A stretch of DNA of 64,000 nt from Nitrospinae bacterium CG11_big_fil_rev_8_21_14_0_20_45_15 (lineage in GTDB: Bacteria > Nitrospinota > Nitrospinia > Nitrospinales > VA-1): NCBI GenBank assembly GCA_002787235.1, contig PCWG01000042.1, forward strand, positions 163,689-227,688. The letters run 5' to 3'. The notes below the pieces were generated by a model. That model worked only from the letters and a program-made list of their open reading frames with translations. It did no database searches and was not told the DNA's origin. Position 1 is the stretch's first letter; each line of letters begins with the position of its first letter. A program made the translations under genes and the position numbers. Positions 55,330-63,600 of the stretch are shown piece by piece.

Positions 55330-56094
55330 ATGAAGGATTATAAATTTCTCAAAAAATACGATCCAGAACTGTATAAATTATTGGTTTTTGCAGAAGGATA
55401 TCCTGCAAACGACCCCCAGGCATGCCTGATACGGTTACGTCAATTCGGTGAATTACTCGCGCGATTGTGGGCCAATAAATTGAACGTATTTATTGAAGCA
55501 GAAGAATCCTACTCGGATCTTCTGAAACGATTGCAAGAGCGTGGAAAAATTCCTGTCAATATCTGCAATGAATTTCATCAATTGAGAGTAGCGGGCAACG
55601 AAGCATTGCATTTTTTGCAAGGGGACTCTAAAACCGCCAGAGCGAATCTCAATATTGCTAAAAAACTGTCCAAAGAATTTGACCTCACCTTTGCGAATCA
55701 TCTAGAAAAATCAGGGATGCAAAACACTCCCGACCCTTTACCAGCTCGTTCCATACCGGATTTGTTGGATGATGATTCAGAAGAACTTCAGGAAGTCTTA
55801 AAGACAGACTCTCTTCAAACGGATTTCACTGGAAAGGAACTGATCGGGATGGATTTTTCTGGCAGGGACTTGCAGGGATTTGATTTCACCGGGGCCTATT
55901 TGAACAATGCAAAATTCTGTTTGGCGAATCTTAAAAACGTCAGTTTCCGCGGCGCAGATATCCGAGGGACAGATTTTAGAGGCGCGAAGTATCTTCAGAG
56001 TCATCAGGTCGAAAATACCCTGCGTGACAGGAAAACCCGGTTCCCCGACCGACTGCAACGCGTGATCGATTCTCAGGATTTTGATACTGTTTGA
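55330..56094 (+). CDS. DUF4145/HsdR-N-like domain fused to pentapeptide repeats
   Basis: 254 residues. Residues 1 to about 125 match the N-terminal module of type I restriction HsdR-type proteins (DUF4145): YDPELYKLLVFAEGY, then ACLIRLRQFGELLARLWA and FHQLRVAGNEALHF. Residues 163-215 are pentapeptide repeats (A(D/N)LxG/F pattern: FTGKE, FSGRD, FTGAY, LANLK, FRGAD). No motor or nuclease domain is attached. The pairing of these two modules is not one I know. It sits 76 bases upstream of hicA on the same strand, in a block flanked by tRNA genes. Confidence 0.78.
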   Translation: MKDYKFLKKYDPELYKLLVFAEGYPANDPQACLIRLRQFGELLARLWANKLNVFIEAEESYSDLLKRLQERGKIPVNICNEFHQLRVAGNEALHFLQGDSKTARANLNIAKKLSKEFDLTFANHLEKSGMQNTPDPLPARSIPDLLDDDSEELQEVLKTDSLQTDFTGKELIGMDFSGRDLQGFDFTGAYLNNAKFCLANLKNVSFRGADIRGTDFRGAKYLQSHQVENTLRDRKTRFPDRLQRVIDSQDFDTV

Positions 56095-56143
56095 CTGCAA
56101 TCATCACTCGTAAAAATCAGAACAAACCTTTATCCTTGATTTG

Positions 56144-56171
56144 GATACTATATATAGTATCATAGTACTAT
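56144..56171 (+). promoter_or_regulatory. Palindromic operator sites at the hicA start
   Basis: GATACTATATATAGTATC (56144-56161) is a perfect 18-base palindrome, followed directly by ATAGTACTAT (56162-56171), another perfect palindrome that overlaps the hicA start codon at 56170. Toxin-antitoxin operons are normally autoregulated at such sites; a HicB with a ribbon-helix-helix domain would be the binder. Confidence 0.65.
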
Positions 56172-56397
56172 GGTGAATTTTGAAAAAACTCTTGCCTCGA
56201 TGAAAAAAAATCCCCAAGGATGGCGGATAGAGGACGTGCAAAGGATGGCCGATCAAGAGAGCATCAAATGGCGGCAGGGAAAAGGGAGCCATTGCTTGTT
56301 TGATTTCGGAGAGACAATCCTTTCGATTCCCGCCAAAAGACCGATCAAGCCATTCTACATCAAGCAATTTGTCAAATTGCTTGAGACCAGAGGCTAG
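56170..56397 (+). CDS. hicA: HicA-type toxin (mRNA interferase)
   Basis: 75 residues, the normal size. HicA is a double-stranded-RNA-binding-fold mRNA interferase. The catalytic histidine is in RQGKGSHCLFDF (His about 40), followed by ILSIPAKRPIKPFYIKQFVKLL, the typical second half. Toxin precedes antitoxin by 31 bases, the usual hicAB order. Start codon ATG at 56170 lies within a palindromic operator. Confidence 0.87.
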   Translation: MVNFEKTLASMKKNPQGWRIEDVQRMADQESIKWRQGKGSHCLFDFGETILSIPAKRPIKPFYIKQFVKLLETRG

Positions 56398-56428
56398 CGC
56401 ATGAAGAACACAACAAGGGATTTATAAA

Positions 56429-56863
56429 ATGAAGTCAAAAGCGGAACCAAAATCAAAGTTCAGAGAATATCCCTGTTTGATAAGGGAAATGACTGAAGAA
56501 GAGGGGAGGGGGTATCTGGCAAGCTTCCCGGATTTGCCGGGTTGCATGTCCGACGGGGAAACCATTGAAGAAGCCGTTCGCAATGGTTATGACGCCGTTG
56601 ATGGATGGTTAGAGGCGGCGAAGACCTGGGGAAAAAAAATCCCCGCACCTTCAAAGAGAGAAACGACCTACAGCGGAAAGTTCGTTGTGAGAACTCCCAA
56701 AAGTTTGCACGCCCGTCTCGCAGAAAGAGCAAAGCAAGAATCCATAAGCATGAACCAATTGGCGTTGACCTACATTTCAATGGGGCTGGTGGATGATTTT
56801 TTTGACGATACGGAACACAAGGAAACCCGGACAAAGAAAAGAAAATCATCCAAAGGCAAGTGA
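56429..56863 (+). CDS. hicB: HicB-type antitoxin with ribbon-helix-helix domain
   Basis: 144 residues. The N-terminal HicB domain has YLASFPDLPGCMSDGETIEEA (landmark only, about 29-49) and KKIPAPS. The C-terminal domain (about 85-122: GKFVVRTPKSLHARLAER, SISMNQLAL) is an Arc/CopG-like ribbon-helix-helix DNA-binding module. ATG at 56429 with AAGGG upstream. The C-terminus is lysine-rich. Neutralises HicA and likely binds the palindromes at 56144-56171. Confidence 0.88.
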   Translation: MKSKAEPKSKFREYPCLIREMTEEEGRGYLASFPDLPGCMSDGETIEEAVRNGYDAVDGWLEAAKTWGKKIPAPSKRETTYSGKFVVRTPKSLHARLAERAKQESISMNQLALTYISMGLVDDFFDDTEHKETRTKKRKSSKGK

Positions 56864-56919
56864 AACGGCAATGAGCGAAAGACAAAGACGTATGCCAAAG
56901 GCTTTACTCTATCCTAACG

Positions 56920-56946
56920 CCGGTCCTTTCGAGGGCCGGTTTTTTT
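56920..56946 (+). terminator. Intrinsic terminator after hicAB
   Basis: CCGGTCC, 6-base loop, GGGCCGG with one G-U pair, then seven T residues. It closes the hicAB unit 57 bases after the hicB stop. Confidence 0.85.
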
Positions 56947-57022
56947 GCTCTTAAAATAGATATTTTGGTTTCAGTAACAACCCAACTTACGCCATTTAAA
57001 CTATATCCTGCAAGGAAGAGAA

Positions 57023-57958
57023 ATGGGAGCAAATCAACATTTTGTGCCAAAAGGTTATTTAAAAGGCTTCACGATCCCCTATCAATACTCAGATAAATTT
57101 ATTTGGGTTTATAAGAAAAAATCAGGGATTAATCCTGAAAAAAGGTCAATTAAAAAAGTATCTAGCCAAGAAAATTACTACGCCCAAGAAGATGAACATG
57201 GGAACGTTGAACCAGATAAGCTTGAAAATGCAATCAGTCAAGTCGAAAACCTTGCTCTCCCAATAATTCAACGTATTAACACATGTGAAAATATAGTTAT
57301 TTTAAATGGTGATGAATTTGGGCATCTTGCTTATTTTATAGGACTTTCGCTTGCGAGAGTTCCTAGCTTTCGGAATCCTATAAGTGAAATGTTGAAAAAA
57401 GTGGTTGAGACTACAGCGAATAATATGCTCAACAGAGGTGAATTCTCAGAACCGCCTCCTAAACTAAAAGAATATTTTGAAGCCGGTGGGAGACTTAAAG
57501 CCGAAATAAAACCGTGGGCCAGCTTAGAACCAATGTTGCAAATAAGTGATGTACTGGCTCAGTCTATTATTAAGAAAAAGTGGACATTTTTTACGCCGTA
57601 CAAGGGGCAAACTTTCATCACTTCAGATAACCCCGTAATTTTTTACCAAGACAACCGATTTAGAGGAGTTCCAATGGGGCCGGCGCACCCTATGGCAACC
57701 ATTTTATATCCAATGAGGCGAGATTTAGCTTTGATGTGTTCTCTTGATGAAAGGGAGCATGAGGGAATTGAGGCAGGAGCACTTGAAAACGAAAAACATA
57801 TTAATATCAAGTGCTCTAGTAAAAATGAAACTCTTTTTTTCAAGGAAAGAGTTATACTTGCGGCAAGAGAGAATGTCTACGCCGATTATTTCTCACATCC
57901 TTTAAAAAAATTGGTGTGGTCCCGTGAAGGGACCGAACAAACAATTTTAACCGAATAG
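57023..57958 (+). CDS. DUF4238 family protein
   Basis: 311 residues. Starts GANQHFVPKGYLKGF, the defining HxVPKxYLxxF of DUF4238, with FFTPYKGQTFITSDNPVIFY (about 190-210) further on; no enzymatic role is established. A+T-rich (19 of 60 G+C in 57241-57300), clearly different from neighbours and from selO, and consistent with separate acquisition. ATG at 57023 with GGAAGAGAA upstream; it has its own downstream hairpin-like region before tRNA-Pro. Such genes are often found in variable loci, but a defence role is only speculation. Confidence 0.85.
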   Translation: MGANQHFVPKGYLKGFTIPYQYSDKFIWVYKKKSGINPEKRSIKKVSSQENYYAQEDEHGNVEPDKLENAISQVENLALPIIQRINTCENIVILNGDEFGHLAYFIGLSLARVPSFRNPISEMLKKVVETTANNMLNRGEFSEPPPKLKEYFEAGGRLKAEIKPWASLEPMLQISDVLAQSIIKKKWTFFTPYKGQTFITSDNPVIFYQDNRFRGVPMGPAHPMATILYPMRRDLALMCSLDEREHEGIEAGALENEKHINIKCSSKNETLFFKERVILAARENVYADYFSHPLKKLVWSREGTEQTILTE

Positions 57959-58156
57959 GCCATTTAAAAAACCATCCAACCTAAGAGAATAACCCGTATT
58001 CATTAGGCCCCGCGCGACAGGTGGGCTTTTTTGTGTCTTGAGATATGCAGAATAGAACGGAGAGGCATTTTCTTGGGGGCGTTGAAGGGCAAGTCTTCTT
58101 AAACGTTAGCCAAAAAAAACGGGAGCCTCTGTTTCCAGAAACCCCCGTCTTTAATA
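57959..58156. other. Intergenic stretch before tRNA-Pro
   Basis: 198 bases after the DUF4238 gene. It contains a weak GCCC/GGGC hairpin followed by TTTTTT near 58013-58035 on the plus strand, which could terminate the DUF4238 transcript, and the tRNA-Pro terminator (separate entry). No gene is visible. Confidence 0.45.
58112..58148 (-). terminator. Intrinsic terminator of tRNA-Pro
   Basis: On the minus strand: ACGGGGGTTTCTG, short loop, CAGAGGCTCCCGT followed by eight T residues. The stem has internal mismatches. It lies just past the tRNA 3-prime end. Confidence 0.7.
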
Positions 58157-58234
58157 TGGTCGGGACGAGAGGATTCGAACCTCCGACCCCTACACCCCCA
58201 GCGTAGTGCGCTAACCAGGCTGCGCTACGTCCCG
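58157..58234 (-). tRNA. tRNA-Pro (GGG)
   Basis: Minus-strand cloverleaf with CCA encoded: acceptor CGGGACG/CGTCCCG, D-arm GCGCAGCCTGGTTAGCGC, anticodon arm CTACG-CTGGGGG-TGTAG giving anticodon GGG, T-arm GGAGGTTCGAATCCTCT, discriminator A. It is the right flank of the accessory block and is convergent with DUF4238. Confidence 0.92.
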
Positions 58235-58521
58235 AATATCTTTCAAATAGTCTACTATTGAATGTTTTTTTCTCTGCGACTCTTGTTTTTATACCACAAC
58301 TGATTGGTCTGACAAAATAGTTGATCTCTCGGTCGAAGTCAATAAAATAGAAGGGCTCTTAAAAATGTTTCTGCTCTTTTCAATGGAGTCCAGCTATTGT
58401 ATGATTTACGGGCTGGTGTGCAACGGGATTGAGCCTGTGCGCTCGTGCCCGTGTGGGCTTTGCATGCAATGACGGGGTTTTTGTTGCCGGATTCTATACT
58501 CATACTAAAAGGAATTGATTC

Positions 58522-58839
58522 ATGGATGTTTTGAATATCAAGGACAAGATCGCTTTCAATCCTGAAAAACTCAATAAGGTCAGTTTGTTTGATACCGATA
58601 ATTTCTTTTGCGATGTATATTGTTTGCAACCGGGGCAAAAGCAAAAGGTGCATGCGCACGATGGCTCGGATAAAGTGTATTATGTTCTCGAAGGCAAGGC
58701 CAATATCACCATTGGCACTGAGGAACGTGAAGTGTGCGCGGGCGAGATCACGATTGCGCCTTCGGGTGAAGATCACGGTGTTGTCAATCACACCAATGAA
58801 AATGCAGTGATGTTGGTTTTTATGGCTCCCAAGCCTTAA
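58522..58839 (+). CDS. Small cupin-domain protein
   Basis: 105 residues, a single beta-barrel cupin. Metal-type residues are in KVHAHDGSDKVYYVLEG (two His and a Glu) and in PSGEDHGVVNHT. ATG at 58522 with AAAGGAA upstream. Small single cupins range from sugar isomerases to sensors; this one has no partner in a clear operon. It lies 88 bases before the B12-type radical SAM gene, both with AAAGGAATT ribosome sites, so they may be expressed together. Confidence 0.82.
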   Translation: MDVLNIKDKIAFNPEKLNKVSLFDTDNFFCDVYCLQPGQKQKVHAHDGSDKVYYVLEGKANITIGTEEREVCAGEITIAPSGEDHGVVNHTNENAVMLVFMAPKP

Positions 58840-58927
58840 TGGCGTTGTTGAGTGGTATCAAAATTCTAGTTTCCTCTATGGCGTTGACTCTTTGGGTTCG
58901 CCATTATTTCTTTAAAAGGAATTATAT

Positions 58928-60709
58928 ATGATCTATCTCGTATTTCCATCTTCCTGGCATCCCTCTCAGCCCTATCTCAGCTTGCCCAGTTTGAAGGCCT
59001 TTTTGCATAAGAACGAAATTCATGATGTGGTGCAGAGGGATCTGGCGATTGAATTGCTGAGTGATTTGTGTACCTGGGAAAAGGCCAAGCCGCTCTACGA
59101 TCGTATCTTGAAAGAGTTGAATGAGCTGGAGCTGAAACCGACGCACACGCAAATGGAGAGAGAGAAATGCGCGAAGTTGCGAGAGGCCGCGGGCATCATC
59201 CCCGAATTGATGGATCAAATCGACCCGGCCGTTGCGAACATGCGCAGTCAGGGATTTTATGATCTCGATCGTTACATGGAGAGCTTGAAGATCATTGATG
59301 TGTGGCTGGATAATATTCTGGCTCCGTATTTTCCTTCTTCGCTCACGGTCATTGGCAGTCAGATGCGTTTCTCGCCTTATTCCTCGGCAGAAGTTTTGGA
59401 ATCGTTTGAGCATCCTGAGGAAAATTTCTTTTACGATCTGTATGAGAAATGGTATCTGCCGTCGATTCTGGAAAACGACATCGATATTTTGGGCATCTCT
59501 GTCACCTCGGTGGAGCAGGTCATATCGGGTTTGACCTTGGCCAAGCTGGTGAAGAAGCATCGACCGGACATTCACATCACCATTGGTGGAAGTATTTTTA
59601 CCAAGTTGGTCGACCGTCTGGAGCGCGATGGTTCGCCGTTATTTGAATTTGTGGACAGTTTTATTGTGCATGAGGGCGAGACGCCTTTATTGCGACTGGT
59701 TGAAGATCTCAGGGCGGGCAAAGGATTGGAAGCGGTTCCCAATCTGGTTTACAAGAGCGATGGCAAGGTCATCGTCAATCGACCCTTTGCGAAAGAAAAT
59801 TTGAACGCATTGCCGACCCCGGACTTTGACGGGATGCCGTTGGACCTTTACCTTTCCCCGGAGCGAGTGCTTCCTGTCATGGGATCGCGCGGATGTTATT
59901 GGGAACGGTGCGCTTTTTGTTCGATTCCATTCGATCACATGGATTTTCATGTGCGCTATGCAGAAAATGTGGTCAACGATGTTGAGAACTTGCAGAAAAA
60001 ATACGGTGCGAATTATTTCTTTTTCACTGACGAAGCTCTGCCGATCAATTTTCTGCGAACCTTTGCGGCGAAACTGGTCGAGCGTGAGGTGAACATTCAG
60101 TGGACGGGTGAACTCAAATTCGAGAAGAGTTTGTTGACGGACAATCGAATGGAGCTTTTGTATCGCTCCGGTTGCAGAAAGCTGATTTTTGGATTGGAAT
60201 CTTACAATCAGCGGGTACTGGATTCGATGAAAAAAGGCGTCCAGCTTGCCGTCGTGGATGAAACGGTGGAAGAGTGTCTGCGTCTGGGAATTGCGATGCA
60301 TTTTTATCTTATCTGCGGCTTTCCCACGGAAACCCGTGAAGAGGCCTGCGAATCGGTCAATTTTGTGTTGGACAACCAGAGATTGCTCGATTCACCGGGA
60401 TTTTCCTGCATTGTTTCGCAATTCGACTTGGAGAAGGGCACACCGATCGAGAAAAATGCCGCAGAGTGGCACATCACACGAATCTACGCACCGCCGGAGC
60501 ATGATCTGGGATTGGGCTATTCCTATGAGGGAACAGTGGGGATGAATTCGCGCGAGGCAGAGCGTTTGTATCGCGAGTTGGCGGAGAAACTCAATCGGGA
60601 AGTCATGACTTTCCCGGACAACTACTCACTTTCCGATGGCTTGTTGTATCTGGGGCATCATCAGAGAGAAAATATCCGCGAACGTCTGACCTTGCTTTCA
60701 CCCGCTTAG
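58928..60709 (+). CDS. B12-binding-type radical SAM protein
   Basis: 593 residues. An N-terminal Rossmann-like B12-binding-type domain (first 330 residues, with ILGISVTSVEQVISGLTLAK and ITIGGSIFTK around 180-215) is followed by the radical SAM core (about 330-560) with GSRGCYWERCAFC, a Cys-x4-Cys-x2-Cys spacing instead of the common x3-x2. The first 150 residues include a long helical insertion (WEKAKPLYDRILKEL) not usual in the family. Likely methylates or rearranges an unknown substrate. ATG at 58928 with AAAGGAATT. Confidence 0.85.
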   Translation: MIYLVFPSSWHPSQPYLSLPSLKAFLHKNEIHDVVQRDLAIELLSDLCTWEKAKPLYDRILKELNELELKPTHTQMEREKCAKLREAAGIIPELMDQIDPAVANMRSQGFYDLDRYMESLKIIDVWLDNILAPYFPSSLTVIGSQMRFSPYSSAEVLESFEHPEENFFYDLYEKWYLPSILENDIDILGISVTSVEQVISGLTLAKLVKKHRPDIHITIGGSIFTKLVDRLERDGSPLFEFVDSFIVHEGETPLLRLVEDLRAGKGLEAVPNLVYKSDGKVIVNRPFAKENLNALPTPDFDGMPLDLYLSPERVLPVMGSRGCYWERCAFCSIPFDHMDFHVRYAENVVNDVENLQKKYGANYFFFTDEALPINFLRTFAAKLVEREVNIQWTGELKFEKSLLTDNRMELLYRSGCRKLIFGLESYNQRVLDSMKKGVQLAVVDETVEECLRLGIAMHFYLICGFPTETREEACESVNFVLDNQRLLDSPGFSCIVSQFDLEKGTPIEKNAAEWHITRIYAPPEHDLGLGYSYEGTVGMNSREAERLYRELAEKLNREVMTFPDNYSLSDGLLYLGHHQRENIRERLTLLSPA

Positions 60710-60741
60710 AAGGGGCCTGACGCTTACAACAAACAAGATTT

Positions 60742-60759
60742 CCCACCCGAAGGGGTGGG
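60742..60759 (+). terminator. Hairpin between convergent genes
   Basis: CCCACCC, GAAG loop, GGGTGGG, then TTAATTTT. A perfect 7-base G+C stem with a weak T-run; it could stop transcription of the radical SAM gene on the plus strand. The CheY-like gene ends 60760 on the other strand. Confidence 0.6.
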
Positions 60760-61158
60760 TTAATTTTGGGGTAAAGGCAGGAGTTCTTTGACCTTTTCCT
60801 GAAATATTTTAATGTCTATTGGCTTGACGATATAGTTTCTGATCCCTTCTTTCAAAGCTTCTACAATTTTATCCTTTTCGTTCTCTGCGGACACAAGAAG
60901 AAATTCTGCGGAATCCAGTAGTTTCTCAATCTTTGCAGTTTTATAAAGTTCCAGGCCCGTCATTCCAGGCATCCTCCAGTCTGATATAACGAGATCGACG
61001 GGGCCTAGCATCAGTTTAGAAATTGCATCCTGCCCATTGGGAGATTCAAATACATGGTCGATCCCCATCACGTTGAGTGTTCTTCGCATGATCAGACGGG
61101 CGGCTTCATTGTCATCCACTACCAAAACCTTAAAATCCTTAAACAGTTCCTTGTCCAC
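60760..61158 (-). CDS. CheY-like response regulator
   Basis: 132 residues, a lone receiver: VVDDNEAARL (acidic pair), LVISDWRMPGMTGLEL (phospho-Asp about 62), LVSAENE (Ser in the usual Thr/Ser position) and YIVKPID (Lys). The start is GTG at 61158 with AGGAA upstream. It stands alone between a radical SAM gene and a lipoprotein gene with no kinase nearby, so its partner is elsewhere. Distinct from the cheY at 17933. Confidence 0.92.
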   Translation of the reverse strand: MDKELFKDFKVLVVDDNEAARLIMRRTLNVMGIDHVFESPNGQDAISKLMLGPVDLVISDWRMPGMTGLELYKTAKIEKLLDSAEFLLVSAENEKDKIVEALKEGIRNYIVKPIDIKIFQEKVKELLPLPQN

Positions 61159-61190
61159 TTTGATTCCTGAAAAAATTTAATAATGTTAGT

Positions 61191-61877
61191 CTAAATTCCA
61201 GTCACCAGACTGAGCACAGGGGACCATCCAAACCGAGATAGATGTTCCCTTTTCACGTCCGATAAACCAACCTTTGCCGTTTCCCTGACGTCTATTTGAA
61301 ATGCTTCTTCTCCAATGACGGGATCATCATTCAGGAAAACATCAGACGCGAGCAGGAGGCGAGGGCCTTGCTGATCGTTTATGATTTCCAGGGTCAATGC
61401 AGATTCCTTCAAGTCGAGTTGTTTGAAAAAATTATTTCCCAAATGAGAACTGAGTTTCTTGAATTGCCCCTGATTCAATAGCAGATCGAGATCGATACCA
61501 CCGATTTTTTTTGAATATTGAACTCGAAGGGCAAATACGCTGGCTGTCTTTCTCTCCCAGCCAATGTTGGAGGAAAGGACGGGGATTTTGATCGTGCCCG
61601 TGAGGTAACTCTCCATTTGTATGTTTTCGCACGTCTTGGGCTCAAATTCCAGAAAGAATTGATTCAATTGAGCAGAAATATTTTCCTTATCTTCTTCACA
61701 GGCGGAGACAGAAGCCATTTGCAATTTGATAGAACCCGTAGTCGTCAATTCTTGACCCGGATTCGAAGCTAATTGAGCCATATCGCTTAAGGAGATTTTC
61801 CCCGTAAAGTCTATTTTGCAGGCTGAAAGCATTAAAAGAAACAACAAACTAAAGGTAAAAACGATTTTGTTTTTCAT
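61191..61877 (-). CDS. Lipoprotein of unknown function
   Basis: 228 residues. A clear lipoprotein signal at the N-terminus: KNKIVFTFSLLFLLMLSAC, with Cys20 as the lipidated residue. The mature part is mainly beta-sheet with polar repeats (GKISLSDMAQL, TGTIKIPVLSSN), no enzymatic motif seen. ATG at 61877 has a good CAGGAG ribosome site; the frame extends to 61922 but without one. It is the last-but-upstream gene of a minus-strand run that includes the next membrane protein. Confidence 0.8.
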   Translation of the reverse strand: MKNKIVFTFSLLFLLMLSACKIDFTGKISLSDMAQLASNPGQELTTTGSIKLQMASVSACEEDKENISAQLNQFFLEFEPKTCENIQMESYLTGTIKIPVLSSNIGWERKTASVFALRVQYSKKIGGIDLDLLLNQGQFKKLSSHLGNNFFKQLDLKESALTLEIINDQQGPRLLLASDVFLNDDPVIGEEAFQIDVRETAKVGLSDVKREHLSRFGWSPVLSLVTGI

Positions 61878-62020
61878 TTCTGTGCTCCTGAGGGCAGGGG
61901 GATCTCCCGTACATGTCGGCACTATAACACTAATCGAAAAGACTCTGAAAAAATGTTTTTGGAGTCACCGAAAATTGCATTTTTTGATTTTCAGCGGTGA
62001 AAATTAAAGATGGTGTCTGA

Positions 62021-62713
62021 TTAAAAAATCCAGACAAGGACGAAGGGGATGGCGTAAAGAAAAAGTAAGAAAATCAGGTTCAGGATTTGTAAAAACTCCA
62101 GTTGATCTCTGATGGGGGAAACAGCGATGTCCACGCCAACCCGGCGGACCGCATGCTCTATGTCGGAGGATCGAATTTGATCGGAATTTTTTCTGGAAAG
62201 TTCGACCATCACGTTGTCCAGAAAAAAGAATTTCAGGGCTTTTATCATGAAGCCAAAAATGATGCGTGCGAATATCGGTGTGATGCCGCCTTTCAAACGC
62301 AGTGATTCGAGAAATTTCTGGCCAAAATTGTCGAAAGATGCTTCCAATTCAGGACGCGGGATGACCTTGTTGGTTTTGGAAAATTGTGCCATGACCTGTC
62401 GGGTCAAAAGATCGAGCAGAGCGTGCAGTCCTTCAGCAACTTCGGAAAATTTTCTACCCACGGTGAAAATTGCGCAGGAAAGTACGGCTTGCAAGATTCC
62501 CCAGAATAAAAACCAACCACCTGCAAGGGTCCAGGATAGCCAGTCGGACCAGACAGGGGGCACTGCCGAACCCGTTTGCCAGTTATAAATAGTAAAGGCC
62601 AGGCCTGCGATACCGAAACCACTGGCAGAGAAAACAATCAGCCGTTTGAATGTGCCTACAAATAAGTCTGAGAAGAAGGTTCGCCAATAGGCAACTAAGT
62701 TTTCTTTTTCCAT
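62021..62713 (-). CDS. Membrane protein of unknown function
   Basis: 230 residues with about four transmembrane helices: FKRLIVFSASGFGIAGLAFTI (22-42), TLAGGWFLFWGILQAVLSCAIF (62-83), IIFGFMIKALKFFFL (about 147-162) and the C-terminal LIFLLFLYAIPFVLVWIF. The middle is a charged cytoplasmic part (EVAEGLHALLDLL). ATG at 62713. It begins 14 bases after the J-domain gene, and the two likely form one unit. Function not recognised. Confidence 0.78.
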   Translation of the reverse strand: MEKENLVAYWRTFFSDLFVGTFKRLIVFSASGFGIAGLAFTIYNWQTGSAVPPVWSDWLSWTLAGGWFLFWGILQAVLSCAIFTVGRKFSEVAEGLHALLDLLTRQVMAQFSKTNKVIPRPELEASFDNFGQKFLESLRLKGGITPIFARIIFGFMIKALKFFFLDNVMVELSRKNSDQIRSSDIEHAVRRVGVDIAVSPIRDQLEFLQILNLIFLLFLYAIPFVLVWIF

Positions 62714-62727
62714 GTATTGTTGGTTGT

Positions 62728-63573
62728 TTATTTAGATTCTGAGTAGACAGTTAAAATCAAATCTCCCTGCTGGTCATTTTCTTTGCGGCCTTTGCCGCTC
62801 AATCGCAATCTGCCACCATGAGAGAAGTTGGGAGGAATTTTTACTAAAACAGCTTCGGATTTTCCGTCACATTGATAGCGTATCATTTTTTGTACGCCTT
62901 TTATGATTTCCTCGTGTGGAATCGTTATAGAATAGTTGAAATCCAGTGGTTTTGAAGAAGACTGGGCTAGTGGTATGGAACCCTTCAAAAAATCGAACAA
63001 ACCCGGGTTTCCAGATTCTGGATTTTTAGGCTCCGATTCATGGGGCGGATTCGATTTTTGCCGCATGGAATTGATTGCCATGATGGATGCCCCAACCATA
63101 TGAGCTATCCGTAAACCACGTCCTATGGCTCCGATAGGACCGGGGATCATGCTTAAAACGCGACCCAAACCGCCCACGCTACCGAAAAAAAGCGGACCAA
63201 AAAAAGATTGGCCGGATCGAAAACCGCGGTTCTGAAATTCCCGGTTGAGTTCTTCAAAAATATCGCGCGCGAAGCCGTCGCGAAACATATTCTCAAAAAT
63301 TTCTTCCTGCGAGTAACTAAAACCTGAATTTCCGCTTCGCGCTCCAGATAAGTGATCCCGGCGAAAACGGTCGTACTTGCGACGTTTCACCGGATCGATC
63401 AAAACTCCGTAGGCTTCGGTGATTCCTTTAAATTTTTCTTCAGCCTCTGGCGCACCACGATTATGATCTGGATGAAATTCCAGTGCGAGCTTGCGGTAGT
63501 TTTTTTTAATTTCTACCGCATCAGCAGTTTCAACCACGTTCAAGATGAGGTAATAATCTTTAAATTCTTTCAT
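62728..63573 (-). CDS. J-domain protein (DnaJ-like) with single C-terminal domain
   Basis: 281 residues. The N-terminal J domain (about 5-70) has HPDHNRG with the HPD motif needed to stimulate DnaK. The middle is glycine/alanine-rich with FGPLFFGSVGGLGRVLSMIPG (about 128-148), hydrophobic enough for a membrane-associated helix. The C-terminal part (about 215-280) resembles one DnaJ_C beta domain (YSITIPHEEIIKGVQKMIRY, LRLSGKGRK). There is no zinc-finger region. It is a co-chaperone variant, not canonical DnaJ. ATG at 63573. Confidence 0.85.
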   Translation of the reverse strand: MKEFKDYYLILNVVETADAVEIKKNYRKLALEFHPDHNRGAPEAEEKFKGITEAYGVLIDPVKRRKYDRFRRDHLSGARSGNSGFSYSQEEIFENMFRDGFARDIFEELNREFQNRGFRSGQSFFGPLFFGSVGGLGRVLSMIPGPIGAIGRGLRIAHMVGASIMAINSMRQKSNPPHESEPKNPESGNPGLFDFLKGSIPLAQSSSKPLDFNYSITIPHEEIIKGVQKMIRYQCDGKSEAVLVKIPPNFSHGGRLRLSGKGRKENDQQGDLILTVYSESK

Positions 63574-63600
63574 GCTATTTAGTGTTTCTTATCTGCTAAA

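Noticed and set aside
58339..58791. 150-codon minus-strand frame opposite the cupin gene
   Set aside because: Overlaps the cupin, which has a good ribosome site and family motifs; the antisense protein has none.
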